Source of the DNA: an uncultured Oscillibacter sp. | GTDB taxonomy: Bacteria; Bacillota_A; Clostridia; Oscillospirales; Oscillospiraceae | Reading direction: 5' to 3' | Assembly: GCA_948902155.1 (NCBI GenBank) | Contig: CAQVQZ010000001.1 | Coordinates: 1 to 51,345 of the forward strand | DNA: 51,345 nt | Part shown: positions 1 through 7,037 of the stretch, piece after piece | Numbering within the stretch: the first letter of the stretch is position 1 | Layout of the letters: every line of letters begins with the position of its first letter | Program-made: the position numbers and the translations under genes | Notes under the pieces: generated by a model | The model's database searches: none | Told to the model about the DNA's origin: nothing | What the model saw: only the letters and a program-made list of their open reading frames with translations

Positions 1-2
1 TC

Positions 3-350
3 TTGTCCCTTGCCCACTTCCACTTTGCTTTGCAGAGTGTTTTGCTCATCTCTAACTATATATTGAACACCAACCGCATGCTGGTGATTAATGAATACTG
101 CGGCATAGATGGGCTGCACATCTTCGATCAGGACAACAAGGGCTGGAAAGCTGTTTCCAATGACATTAAGGGCAGGCTGGTCTCGGACGGTGACCAATTC
201 ACCCTGGCGGTAGCGTTGCTGTCTGAAAGAAGCGAGTTGAACGTCTGCCATATCACACTGTTGGACCTGGCGGATGCGGCGGATTTCTTTGTCACCCGCT
301 CTGGAGATTATGCCGTTACCAGCTTTTATGACAGCGGGTGGGGGCATTAG
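3..350 (+). CDS. Hypothetical protein fragment, open at the left edge
   Basis: The frame is open from the window edge and ends at a TAG at 348-350. No good ribosome binding site or start is visible, so this may be the 3' part of a gene that begins outside the window. The protein has ordinary globular composition and ends with an aromatic, Gly-rich tail (YDSGWGH). I do not recognise the family. The complementary strand is also open over most of this stretch, so even the strand is uncertain. It lies next to mobile-element debris and may itself be a remnant of an integrated element. Confidence 0.25.
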   Translation: MSLAHFHFALQSVLLISNYILNTNRMLVINEYCGIDGLHIFDQDNKGWKAVSNDIKGRLVSDGDQFTLAVALLSERSELNVCHITLLDLADAADFFVTRSGDYAVTSFYDSGWGH

Positions 351-607
351 ACGCCCAACAGATTGGTCTCGATTTTTCCCTGCTTTTCGTCGATCCGGTT
401 TCTAATGTTGTCTGTTGGGTGTTTGAGCTTGGAAACTATTGAAAATTCAAAGGATTCAGAAAAGGGCCCGGGTTTCTTTTTCAAAAAAATCTGTCCTCTA
501 TGGGGAGGCAATAGATTGGCTCCTCATAGAGGGCCGAAACCGTTCTTGCGCCAGAACGGCGGAGGGACGGTTTCGGCCCCGCAGGAATGTGCATAAATGG
601 TGGGAAT
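351..607. other. Gene-free stretch holding a double hairpin
   Basis: About 250 bp between two apparent gene fragments. Short ORFs here overlap the inverted repeats and have unlikely composition, so I see no supported gene. The only clear structure is the pair of hairpins at 495-579. Confidence 0.5.
495..579. repeat. Two adjacent inverted repeats (double hairpin)
   Basis: Arm 495-507 (CCTCTATGGGGAG) pairs with 520-532 with one mismatch. Immediately after, 531-543 (GGGCCGAAACCGT) pairs perfectly with 567-579. A nested alternative pairs CCGTTCT (540-546) with AGAACGG (553-559). There is no T-run, so this is not a simple terminator. It may be a structured end or transfer site of a degraded mobile element. 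Confidence 0.55.
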
Positions 608-694
608 ATGGTTTTCAGTGAACGGGATATTGACGCTCTGCGCCTGCTCTGCTGGGCCAATTATATGCTGGTAAGAGCAGTTAAACTGAGCTAA
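608..694 (+). pseudogene. Truncated 28-codon gene start, possibly from a conjugative element
   Basis: ATG at 608 opens a 28-residue frame beginning MVFSERDIDALRLLCW and stopping at TAA 692-694. The start resembles the first helix of DNA-binding proteins found in Firmicute integrative elements, but the match is from memory and short. The frame stops where the IS1-like remnant begins, so an insertion probably truncated it. Confidence 0.2.
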
Positions 695-1058
695 TGGTAA
701 GCCGAAATCCACGGCAGATTGTGGGCCATGCGGTAAGCCAGGATAAAACGTCCAAAACAATCCAGAGGATGGCAGACGCGGCTCCGGAGGCGGAGTATTA
801 TTGCACGGGCGGACATTATGGGTATCTGGATGTCGTCTTTTCTGAGAAGCACATCTACAATGTACACAACAAAAATGACTCCTTCATGGCAGAAGGCGTC
901 AACGCTGATCTGCGCCATTATATCCCAACGCTGGCTGTTTTCCTCGAAAACTGGCAAATCTCCAGGCTGTTCTGGTTGTTTTTGTCTAGTTATACAACTC
1001 AATTTAAAAATTGCTATCCCGGATACATCGTCTTTATCAACTCTCAAAAACCGCTAAT
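695..1058 (+). pseudogene. Decayed IS1-type transposase (C-terminal part)
   Basis: The frame from about 700 contains the conserved C-terminal stretch of Firmicute IS1-like transposases: a GHAVSQDKTSKTIQRM block, an APEAEYYCTGGHYGYLDVVF block and a GVNADLRHYIPTLA block. After about 950 the similarity moves to another frame (KLANLQAVLVVFV) and then meets two stops, so the gene is frameshifted and dead. The N-terminal half is absent. By chance its first frame stays open into the dehydratase gene at 1207, which can mislead gene callers into one 814-residue protein. Confidence 0.7.
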
Positions 1059-1081
1059 TCCCGGAAATTTGACAAAGGGTC

Positions 1082-1110
1082 TTTTCAAACGGCAAAAAGC
1101 GTGCTATATT
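1082..1110 (+). promoter_or_regulatory. Candidate extended -10 promoter for the 4,6-dehydratase
   Basis: TATATT at 1105-1110 is preceded by TG at 1102-1103 (extended -10). A weak -35 (TTTTCA, 1082-1087) lies 17 bp upstream. It sits between the transposase remnant and the start at 1207. Confidence 0.4.
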
Positions 1111-1206
1111 GTTATACCAGCGGCAGGCCCGGAAACGCGGCCCGCCTTTTCCGCCCGCTCCGGCTCATCCGGCGGGGGACGATCCATAGGAAAGGACCTT
1201 GTCCAT

Positions 1207-3138
1207 ATGAAGCATCTACGAAAATTGATCGTATTTTTATGCGACAGCCTGATCCTCATCGGCGTCTCTATTTTCCTGGCCTGGTTCTCCATGCGCTACA
1301 GCATCGGCGACGCGGTAACCCAGGGCACCTTTACCAAACACCTGGCCCTGCTTTACCTCTGCACCCTGGCCTTCCAGCTGCTTTTGCGCACCTACGACAG
1401 TCTTTGGCGCTACGCCGAAAGCCAGGAGTACTTATCCCTGCTGCTGGCGGCGTTTCTCGGCTTTCTCGCCTATGAGGTCCTAACCCGCTACGTTCTTCAA
1501 GTCAGCATGATTTCCTTCCTGCTGCTTACAGCCATCGCCTCGCTGTGGATTCTGGGCATGCTGTGCATCCGTTTTTCCTACCGGGTCTTCCGCAGCCGAA
1601 TACAGTACCGGAAGGGAAGCCACCAGATTTCCGCCGCCATCGTTGGCGCGGGCGCCGCCGGAGTGCAGCTTCTGGAGGAGCTTCGGAACAACCCCGACAG
1701 CCGCTACAGCGTTCAATGCTTTTTTGACGACGACCCCAGCAAGCACGGCAAGCGCATCCACGGCGTGCCGGTAAAGGGCGGAATCGACAATATCCCAAAC
1801 CGGATGAAGTCCCTGAATATCCAGGAAATCCTGGTGGCCATTCCCTCTGTGGACGAGCCCCGCCGCCAGGAGATTCTCCGTCAGCTCTCCAGCCTTCGGC
1901 GGGTAAAAATCACGGTGCTTCCCAGCTCCCTGGACCTGCTGGACCGGCGGCCTATCCGCGCCCAGATGCGCAACGTCCGCATTGAGGATTTGCTGGGCCG
2001 GGACCCCGTCCGCCTGAATCCCGCGCCGGTGGACGCGTTCCTGGGCGGCAAAACCGTGCTGGTCACCGGGGGAGGGGGGTCCATCGGCTCGGAGCTGTGC
2101 CGCCAGATCGTCAAGCACGGCCCCAAGAAGCTGATCGTACTTGATATTTACGAAAACAACGCCTACGACATCCAGCAGGAGCTGCTCTACCAGTATGGCG
2201 GGCGGCTGGACCTGTCGGTGGAAATTGCCTCCATCCGGGACAAGGAACGGCTGCGGCAGATTTTTGCCCGCTACCGGCCCGACATCGTATTCCACGCGGC
2301 GGCCCACAAGCACGTCCCCCTGATGGAGCACAGCCCCCAGGAGGCGGTGCGGAACAACGTGTTCGGCACGCTGAACTTGGTGCAGACCGCCGACGAGTTC
2401 GGCGTAAAGAAATTTATCCAGATTTCCACGGACAAGGCGGTGAACCCCACCTCCGTGATGGGAGCCAGCAAGCGCCTGTGCGAGATGATTCTTCAGTCCA
2501 TGAAGGGCCGGAGCGCCACGGATTTTGCGGCGGTCCGCTTCGGCAACGTGCTGGGCTCCAACGGTTCCGTGGTGCCCCTGTTCAAGCGGCAGATCGAGGC
2601 AGGGGGGCCCGTTACCATTACGGACAAGCGGATCATCCGCTATTTCATGACCATCCCGGAGGCAGCCCAGCTGGTGCTCCAGGCGGGGGCCATGGCCCGG
2701 CAGAGCGAGCTTTACGTCCTGGACATGGGCCGCCCGGTGAAGATTCTGGATTTGGCGGAAACCCTGATCCGCCTCTCCGGCTACGTGCCCTATCAGGATA
2801 TCGACATTGTGGAAACCGGCCTGCGGCCCGGCGAGAAGCTCTACGAGGAGCTGCTGATCGCCAGCCGGGACATTGAAAAGACGGAAAACGACCAGGTCTT
2901 TGTGGAGCGCCAGCCCGCCATTACGCCGGAGGAGCTCAGCGCCAAGCTGTCCATCCTCTCCGCAGCCCTGGAGAAAAACGACCCCGGCGTCATCCGCAAA
3001 GCCCTGCATCAGGTCGTGCCCACGTTCCATGAGCCGGAGGAGGTCAACCGGGTGCAGGGTTCCGAGGTTCAGATTCCCGACCAGGAGGACGGGGAACCCG
3101 CCCGGAGCAAGGTCGTGGCTTTCCGGCGGCAGGCGTAA
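1207..3138 (+). CDS. Membrane UDP-GlcNAc 4,6-dehydratase (PglF/CapD-type polysaccharide biosynthesis protein)
   Basis: A 643-residue inner-membrane nucleotide-sugar dehydratase, probably converting UDP-GlcNAc to a 4-keto-6-deoxy sugar, the first step to bacillosamine-like sugars. The N-terminus has four hydrophobic segments (residues ~5-120). A CoA-binding-like Rossmann fold (~145-260) follows, then an extended SDR domain with the NAD loop GGGGSIGSE near residue 285. The active site reads STDKAVNPTSVMGASK: Met replaces the usual SDR Tyr in MxxxK, as in PglF-type enzymes. The ATG at 1207 was chosen because it has AGGAAAGGA upstream and starts the first membrane helix; the longer frame runs into a transposase remnant. 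Partner genes (aminotransferase, acyltransferases, sugar transferase) lie at 46.3-51.3 kb. Confidence 0.9.
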   Translation: MKHLRKLIVFLCDSLILIGVSIFLAWFSMRYSIGDAVTQGTFTKHLALLYLCTLAFQLLLRTYDSLWRYAESQEYLSLLLAAFLGFLAYEVLTRYVLQVSMISFLLLTAIASLWILGMLCIRFSYRVFRSRIQYRKGSHQISAAIVGAGAAGVQLLEELRNNPDSRYSVQCFFDDDPSKHGKRIHGVPVKGGIDNIPNRMKSLNIQEILVAIPSVDEPRRQEILRQLSSLRRVKITVLPSSLDLLDRRPIRAQMRNVRIEDLLGRDPVRLNPAPVDAFLGGKTVLVTGGGGSIGSELCRQIVKHGPKKLIVLDIYENNAYDIQQELLYQYGGRLDLSVEIASIRDKERLRQIFARYRPDIVFHAAAHKHVPLMEHSPQEAVRNNVFGTLNLVQTADEFGVKKFIQISTDKAVNPTSVMGASKRLCEMILQSMKGRSATDFAAVRFGNVLGSNGSVVPLFKRQIEAGGPVTITDKRIIRYFMTIPEAAQLVLQAGAMARQSELYVLDMGRPVKILDLAETLIRLSGYVPYQDIDIVETGLRPGEKLYEELLIASRDIEKTENDQVFVERQPAITPEELSAKLSILSAALEKNDPGVIRKALHQVVPTFHEPEEVNRVQGSEVQIPDQEDGEPARSKVVAFRRQA

Positions 3139-3203
3139 GTTTGCCGGGCGGACCGTTCCGGTCGGTTCCGCTTGGTTTCCATATCCGTAAATACATCACA
3201 GGA

Positions 3204-3230
3204 GGGCCGCAGGAATAATTCCTGCGGCCC
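3204..3230 (+). terminator. Hairpin downstream of the 4,6-dehydratase
   Basis: A perfect 12-bp stem (GGGCCGCAGGAA / TTCCTGCGGCCC) with a TAA loop lies 65 bp after the stop. It is followed only by GCTTTGT, so it is a weak or factor-assisted terminator. Confidence 0.6.
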
Positions 3231-3278
3231 GCTTTGTCCGGTTGGAGACAGTGATATTCCCCCCGCGTCTCCCCTCTA

Positions 3279-3304
3279 TTGAACAAAACTTTGATTTTGT
3301 TCAA
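3279..3304. repeat. AT-rich inverted repeat
   Basis: TTGAACAAAA (3279-3288) and TTTTGTTCAA (3295-3304) form a perfect 10-bp dyad with a short loop. It could be a backup terminator or an operator. The rest of 3231-3409 shows nothing else. Confidence 0.4.
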
Positions 3305-3409
3305 TTAAATCTCTCCCCTTTCCTGTCCCTTCTACCGCCTTACCCGCCCCTCCTGCCAGCCCTCCCCTGAATATTCACAAAACATTCACGCTTTTGGCGG
3401 GAAAACCGA

Positions 3410-3438
3410 TTGACACGGCGTCCCCCGGCGGGTATAAT
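3410..3438 (+). promoter_or_regulatory. Consensus promoter of the TetR regulator gene
   Basis: TTGACA (3410-3415), 17-bp spacer, TATAAT (3433-3438): a perfect sigma-A promoter. The predicted start point at about 3445 falls inside the operator-like repeats. Confidence 0.9.
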
Positions 3439-3441
3439 CAA

Positions 3442-3464
3442 TGACAGCCTGTCACAAGATGACA
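3442..3464. promoter_or_regulatory. Operator-like repeats at the TetR start point
   Basis: TGACA-gcc-TGTCA-caaga-TGACA: the first two half sites form a dyad (TGACAGCCTGTCA, 3442-3454) and the last two form a second overlapping dyad. Placement over the transcription start suggests repression, most simply by the TetR protein encoded next. Confidence 0.6.
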
Positions 3465-3491
3465 AACCGCCGTAATTTAGGAGGGTGCGCC

Positions 3492-4103
3492 ATGCCGAGT
3501 GAAACCTTCCTCCGCCTGCCGGAGGAAAAGCGGGCCCGCTTTTTGGACGCGGCCTGGGACGAATTCACCCAGGTCCGCTTTGCGGACGCGTCGATCAATC
3601 AAATCATCAAAAAGGCCGGTATCCCCCGGGGCAGCTTCTACCAGTACTTCATCGACAAGGAAGATCTGTTCTTGTACCTGCTGGACGGCGTGCGGGCCCA
3701 TGTCCGGGACATCTACTGCTCCGTGCTGGTCAAAGCCGGCGGCGATATCTTCCGGGCCCAGCTGGCCTGCTTCGACGGACTGACCTCCTTTCAGGAGCTG
3801 GAACGGGAGCCCGTGCTGGGGCGCTGCATCCTCTTTTTGAAAAACAACCAGGGCGTCGACCTTCAAAAGCTCGTCCCCGGCCAGCCGGGCCGGATGCTGC
3901 TGGACGGCCTGTGGGACCAGCTGGACCTGACCCCCTTCCGCCGGAAGGACCGGGAGTACATATACAACGTCTTCGCCCTGCTGATGGCGGCCCTTGGCAG
4001 CGCCTTTATGGACACCCTCTGCCACCTGGAGGACCGGGAGGCGGCCCGGGCCTCCCTGAAGCTGCGGCTGGACATCATCAAACACGGCTGCGCCGCCTCT
4101 TGA
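3492..4103 (+). CDS. TetR/AcrR-family transcriptional regulator
   Basis: A 203-residue one-component repressor. The N-terminal helix-turn-helix is clear (residues ~10-55: FLDAAWDEF, then ASINQIIKKAGIPRGSFYQYF, then KEDLFLYLL). The C-terminal two-thirds is a variable helical ligand-binding and dimerisation domain. The ATG at 3492 follows AGGAGGG with 6-bp spacing. The gene has its own consensus promoter with dyads at the start point, so autorepression is likely. It lies upstream of and codirectional with an RND efflux operon, the usual position for a pump repressor. A MerR-type promoter lies between them, so control of the pump may be shared. Confidence 0.88.
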   Translation: MPSETFLRLPEEKRARFLDAAWDEFTQVRFADASINQIIKKAGIPRGSFYQYFIDKEDLFLYLLDGVRAHVRDIYCSVLVKAGGDIFRAQLACFDGLTSFQELEREPVLGRCILFLKNNQGVDLQKLVPGQPGRMLLDGLWDQLDLTPFRRKDREYIYNVFALLMAALGSAFMDTLCHLEDREAARASLKLRLDIIKHGCAAS

Positions 4104-4141
4104 AGCCGTGCGGAAAAAATCCGGAACCCGCAAAAAAACCC

Positions 4142-4172
4142 TTGACCTTCCCCCTGGGGGAAGGTGTATCCT
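4142..4172 (+). promoter_or_regulatory. MerR-type promoter with a 19-bp spacer and central palindrome
   Basis: TTGACC (4142-4147) and TATCCT (4167-4172) are 19 bp apart, too long for a normal promoter. The spacer holds a perfect dyad, ACCTTCCCCC paired with GGGGGAAGGT around one central T (4145-4165). This is the signature of promoters untwisted by MerR-family activators. It points to the efflux operon at 4420. No MerR gene is present in the window. Confidence 0.7.
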
Positions 4173-4201
4173 ACAGCAAAATCCCGATGGCAGCCCATCA
4201 T

Positions 4202-4298
4202 CATATATAGTCCGTTAACTTGAAAAATGGCATTGCCATTTTTCAAGCAGCAGGCTCTAGGCCTGCCGGCGCGCAAAGCGCGCAGTAACGGAACTATG
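4202..4298. repeat. Three-armed structured repeat, copy 1
   Basis: An outer stem (ATAGTCCGTTA near 4207-4217 with TAACGGAACTAT near 4286-4297) encloses three hairpins: a 14-bp stem at 4219-4247 starting CTTGAAAAATGGCA, CAGGC/GCCTG at 4251-4265, and GCGCGC-AAA-GCGCGC at 4269-4283. It would fold as a cruciform-like multibranch in DNA or RNA. Confidence 0.6.
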
Positions 4299-4299
4299 A

Positions 4300-4383
4300 A
4301 GTCATATAAACTGGTCGCCGAAGGCGGCCACGGCGAAAGCCGCTGTTGAAAAGTATCTTTGATACTTTTCAAGTTTATTGACT
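4300..4383. repeat. Three-armed structured repeat, copy 2, inverted relative to copy 1
   Basis: The outer stem AGTCATATAAACT (4300-4312) pairs with AGTTTATTGACT (4372-4383) and encloses three hairpins: 4313-4329 (GAA loop), CGGC-GAAA-GCCG at 4331-4342, and a 12-bp stem at 4346-4372. Read on the minus strand it starts TATAGTCAATAAACTTGAAA, closely matching TATAGTCCGTTAACTTGAAA of copy 1, so the two are inverted members of one family. Both lie in the predicted leader of the efflux operon. Confidence 0.6.
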
Positions 4384-4419
4384 ATAGAACGCAGAAAAAA
4401 CGCAGCAAAGGAGAATTAC

Positions 4420-5739
4420 ATGAAACGAGGAGCAATCGCGCTGGCGCTGGTTCTGGCGCTGGCGCTGTGCATGGCCCCGGCCCTGGCGGAGGAAAGCGCC
4501 TCCGCCGGACAGGCCGTCCCGGAAACGGAAACCGCCCCCGAAGCAAAAGCCGCTCCCGGGGCGGAGGCCTCCCCGGACGCCGCGCCGGAGGAGGAGAAGG
4601 ACGCCCCCTCCCCCGCCGGGCCCGACGCGGTGGACGCGGCGCAGACCCCCCCGGACCCCCTGGGCGAGGTGAGCTTCGCCAACATGGAGCGGCGGATGCG
4701 GGAGAAAAACCTGCAAATCCTGAGCCTCCAGGAAAACGTGACCAGCCTGGAGAACTTCGACTACGACGAGCTGTACGAGGACCTTCGAAACTCCCTCAAC
4801 GCCATCAACGCCGGGCAGTACGCCCTGTTTCAGATGGGCGTGGGCGGCTCCGCCGCCTCCGAGCTGGAGCAGAGCTACAGCGCCGTGGAAAAGCAGTTCG
4901 ACGACTTGAAAAAGGGCCGCCTCCAGCGGACCAACGCCGGAACCATCCGCCAGCTGAAAAACCTCCAGGACCAAATCGTCATGGCCGGCGAGAGCATGTA
5001 CACGGCCCTGGTGTCCATGGAGACCCAGGAGGCCGGGCTGGAACGGCAGCTGGCCGCCCTGGACCGGACCGTGGAGGAGCTGGAGCTGCGCTACCGGCTG
5101 GGCCAGGTCTCCGCCCTCCAGCTCACCCAGGCCAAGGCGGGCCGGGCCAGCCTGGAAAGCGGCCTGGAGACCCTGCGGATGAATATCCGCGTGTACAAGG
5201 TCCAGCTGGAAACGATGCTGGGCGCGGAGCAGACCGGGGAAATCAAGCTGGGCGCCGTCCCCGCCGTCACGTCGGAGCAGCTTTCCGCCATGGACCTGGA
5301 GGCGGACCTGGCCGCGGCGAAAAAGGCCAGCTACGAGCTCTACGCCGCCAAGCAGGAGCTGGACGACGCCTACACCCCCTACGCCAATCCCGGCAGCGTG
5401 GGCAACGCCTACCAGGCGGGGCAGCACTCCTTCCAGGCCGCCAAGTATACCTACCAGAATACCGTGCAGAACTATGAGCTGAAATTCCGCACCCTCTACT
5501 CCCAGGTCAAGGACAACCAGCAGATTCTCAGCGCCTCCCGGGTGTCCCTGGCCTCCCAGGAGCAGGAGTACGCCGCCATGGAGCTGAAATTCCAGCAGGG
5601 CTCCATCTCCCAAAACGCCCTGCTCCAGGCCCGGGACAGCCTGAACGAGGCCAAGGAGGCGGTACGCACCGCCTCTGAGAACCTGTTCGCCTCCTACAAC
5701 AGCTACTGCTGGGCGGCGGAGCACGGCATTTTGAACTGA
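4420..5739 (+). CDS. TolC-like outer-membrane-factor homologue, secreted coiled-coil protein
   Basis: A 439-residue exported protein. It has a signal peptide (1-24, MKRGAIALAL start, APALA cleavage), an Ala/Pro/Glu-rich linker (~25-75), then long amphipathic helices with the repeating pattern of the OEP/TolC family (for example ELRYRLGQVSALQLTQAKAG near 225 and MELKFQQGSISQNALLQARDSL near 385). These two blocks are the tandem half-repeats expected of TolC. Start at 4420: AAAGGAG lies 8 bp upstream. It is the first gene of a three-gene efflux operon. A TolC relative in an apparently single-membrane cell is odd; it may span the thick wall/S-layer envelope or act as a periplasmic-zone scaffold. 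Confidence 0.75.
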   Translation: MKRGAIALALVLALALCMAPALAEESASAGQAVPETETAPEAKAAPGAEASPDAAPEEEKDAPSPAGPDAVDAAQTPPDPLGEVSFANMERRMREKNLQILSLQENVTSLENFDYDELYEDLRNSLNAINAGQYALFQMGVGGSAASELEQSYSAVEKQFDDLKKGRLQRTNAGTIRQLKNLQDQIVMAGESMYTALVSMETQEAGLERQLAALDRTVEELELRYRLGQVSALQLTQAKAGRASLESGLETLRMNIRVYKVQLETMLGAEQTGEIKLGAVPAVTSEQLSAMDLEADLAAAKKASYELYAAKQELDDAYTPYANPGSVGNAYQAGQHSFQAAKYTYQNTVQNYELKFRTLYSQVKDNQQILSASRVSLASQEQEYAAMELKFQQGSISQNALLQARDSLNEAKEAVRTASENLFASYNSYCWAAEHGILN

Positions 5740-5792
5740 CCCCCCTTTTTTACCCTTTTGCCCTTGAATCCCATACATAACAGGAGGAATCT

Positions 5793-7031
5793 ATGAAGCG
5801 CAGATTTTCCGCCGTCCTTTTGGCGGCTTTGCTGGCGCTGTCCCTGGCCGCCTGCGGCGGCGCGGACGAAGAAGCGCCCGAACAGGAGCCCGCCGCGCCC
5901 TCCGGCGTGGCCGTCCAGGTGGAGACCATCGGGGCGGACACCATCTACACGGAAAACACCGTCTCCGGCCAGATCACCGCGGAGGAACAGACCACCGTCA
6001 TGGCGGCGGTCAACGCCAAGTGCGAGGAGGTCTATTTCGAGGCCGGGGACCAGATTCAGGCGGGCCAGGCCATCTGCCGGGTGGACCTGGACAGCACCCT
6101 GACCTCTTACGGCGCGGTGGACACCAGCTACCAGGCCTCTATTCAAAGCTACAACGACCAGCGGGAGGTCTTTGAAAAGCAGATTGCCCTGCTGGAAAAG
6201 ACCGTGGAGGACCTGAAGGCCCTGTACGAAATCGGCGCGGCCTCCCAGCTGGAGATCGACCAGGCGGAGCTCCAATTGCAGTCCGCCGTCGCCCAGCGCA
6301 ACTCCACCCTCTCCCAGCTGGAGGCGGGCATGCAGAACTACAAGTCCAACCTGGAGCAGCTCTCCAGCTCCCTGGAAAACATCGACTCCCGGGGCAACAT
6401 CCTGGCCCCCGCCTCCGGCACGCTGCTGACGCTGAACGCCGTGGAGGGCGGCTTCGTCTCCACCGCCGCCCCCGTGGCCGTCATCGACGGCGTGGACCAG
6501 CTCAAGCTGACGGTCCAGGTCTCCGAGGCCCTGATGCCCAAGCTCTCCGCCGGGGACGCGGCGGACGTGCAGGTCAGCGCCGCGAACCAGTCCTTTGAGG
6601 CGGTTATCCGCTCCATCGACCGCTCCTCCAACCCCCAGACCAAGCTCTACGCCGTCACCCTCTCCCTCCCCGCCGAAACCGACGGGCTGCTGGCGGGCAT
6701 GTTCGCCGACGTGACCTTCCACACCGACGTTTCCGAGGATACCATTGTGGTTCCCACCGAGGCGGTGCTGACCCGGGGGGAGACCCGGTACGTCTTCACC
6801 GTGGAAAACGGCGTGGCCAAATACGCCGAGGTCACCACCGGCCTCACCGGAAACGGCGTGACGGAAATCCTCACCGGCCTTTCCGCCGGGCAGCAGCTGG
6901 TCACCGTGGGCCAGGCCTATTTAAGCGACGGCGATCCCGTGCGCATCGTCTCCGGCGGGGAGGAATCCGCCCCGGCGGATTCGCCGCAGGAGAGCGCGGA
7001 ACCGGAGGACGGCGCGGGCCGGGGGGAATAA
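5793..7031 (+). CDS. RND efflux adaptor (HlyD/AcrA-type membrane-fusion lipoprotein)
   Basis: A 412-residue periplasmic-type adaptor. The signal ends in a lipobox (LSLAACGG, Cys ~21), so it should be a lipoprotein anchored outside the membrane. The lipoyl-like half motif near residues 65-95 (MAAVNAKCEEVYFEAGDQIQ) is followed by a coiled-coil hairpin (~110-200). The second lipoyl half (GNILAPASGTLLTLNAVEGG, ~200) and beta-barrel and membrane-proximal domains follow (VVPTEAVLTRGETRYVFTVENG near 320). The C-terminus is acidic and low-complexity. It lies 53 bp after the TolC-like gene and 6 bp before the permease. It should couple the RND permease to the TolC-like partner. Confidence 0.9.
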   Translation: MKRRFSAVLLAALLALSLAACGGADEEAPEQEPAAPSGVAVQVETIGADTIYTENTVSGQITAEEQTTVMAAVNAKCEEVYFEAGDQIQAGQAICRVDLDSTLTSYGAVDTSYQASIQSYNDQREVFEKQIALLEKTVEDLKALYEIGAASQLEIDQAELQLQSAVAQRNSTLSQLEAGMQNYKSNLEQLSSSLENIDSRGNILAPASGTLLTLNAVEGGFVSTAAPVAVIDGVDQLKLTVQVSEALMPKLSAGDAADVQVSAANQSFEAVIRSIDRSSNPQTKLYAVTLSLPAETDGLLAGMFADVTFHTDVSEDTIVVPTEAVLTRGETRYVFTVENGVAKYAEVTTGLTGNGVTEILTGLSAGQQLVTVGQAYLSDGDPVRIVSGGEESAPADSPQESAEPEDGAGRGE

Positions 7032-7037
7032 TATAAG

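Noticed and set aside
363..621. Short overlapping ORFs at 363-596 and 439-621
   Set aside because: They run through the inverted repeats, lack ribosome binding sites and have no recognisable content.
1069..1110. TTGACA at 1069-1074 as the -35 for TATATT at 1105
   Set aside because: Spacing of 30 bp is too long; an extended -10 with a weaker -35 fits better.
694..3138. An 814-residue transposase-dehydratase fusion
   Set aside because: The N-terminal part is a decayed, frameshifted transposase; the dehydratase has its own start and ribosome binding site at 1207.
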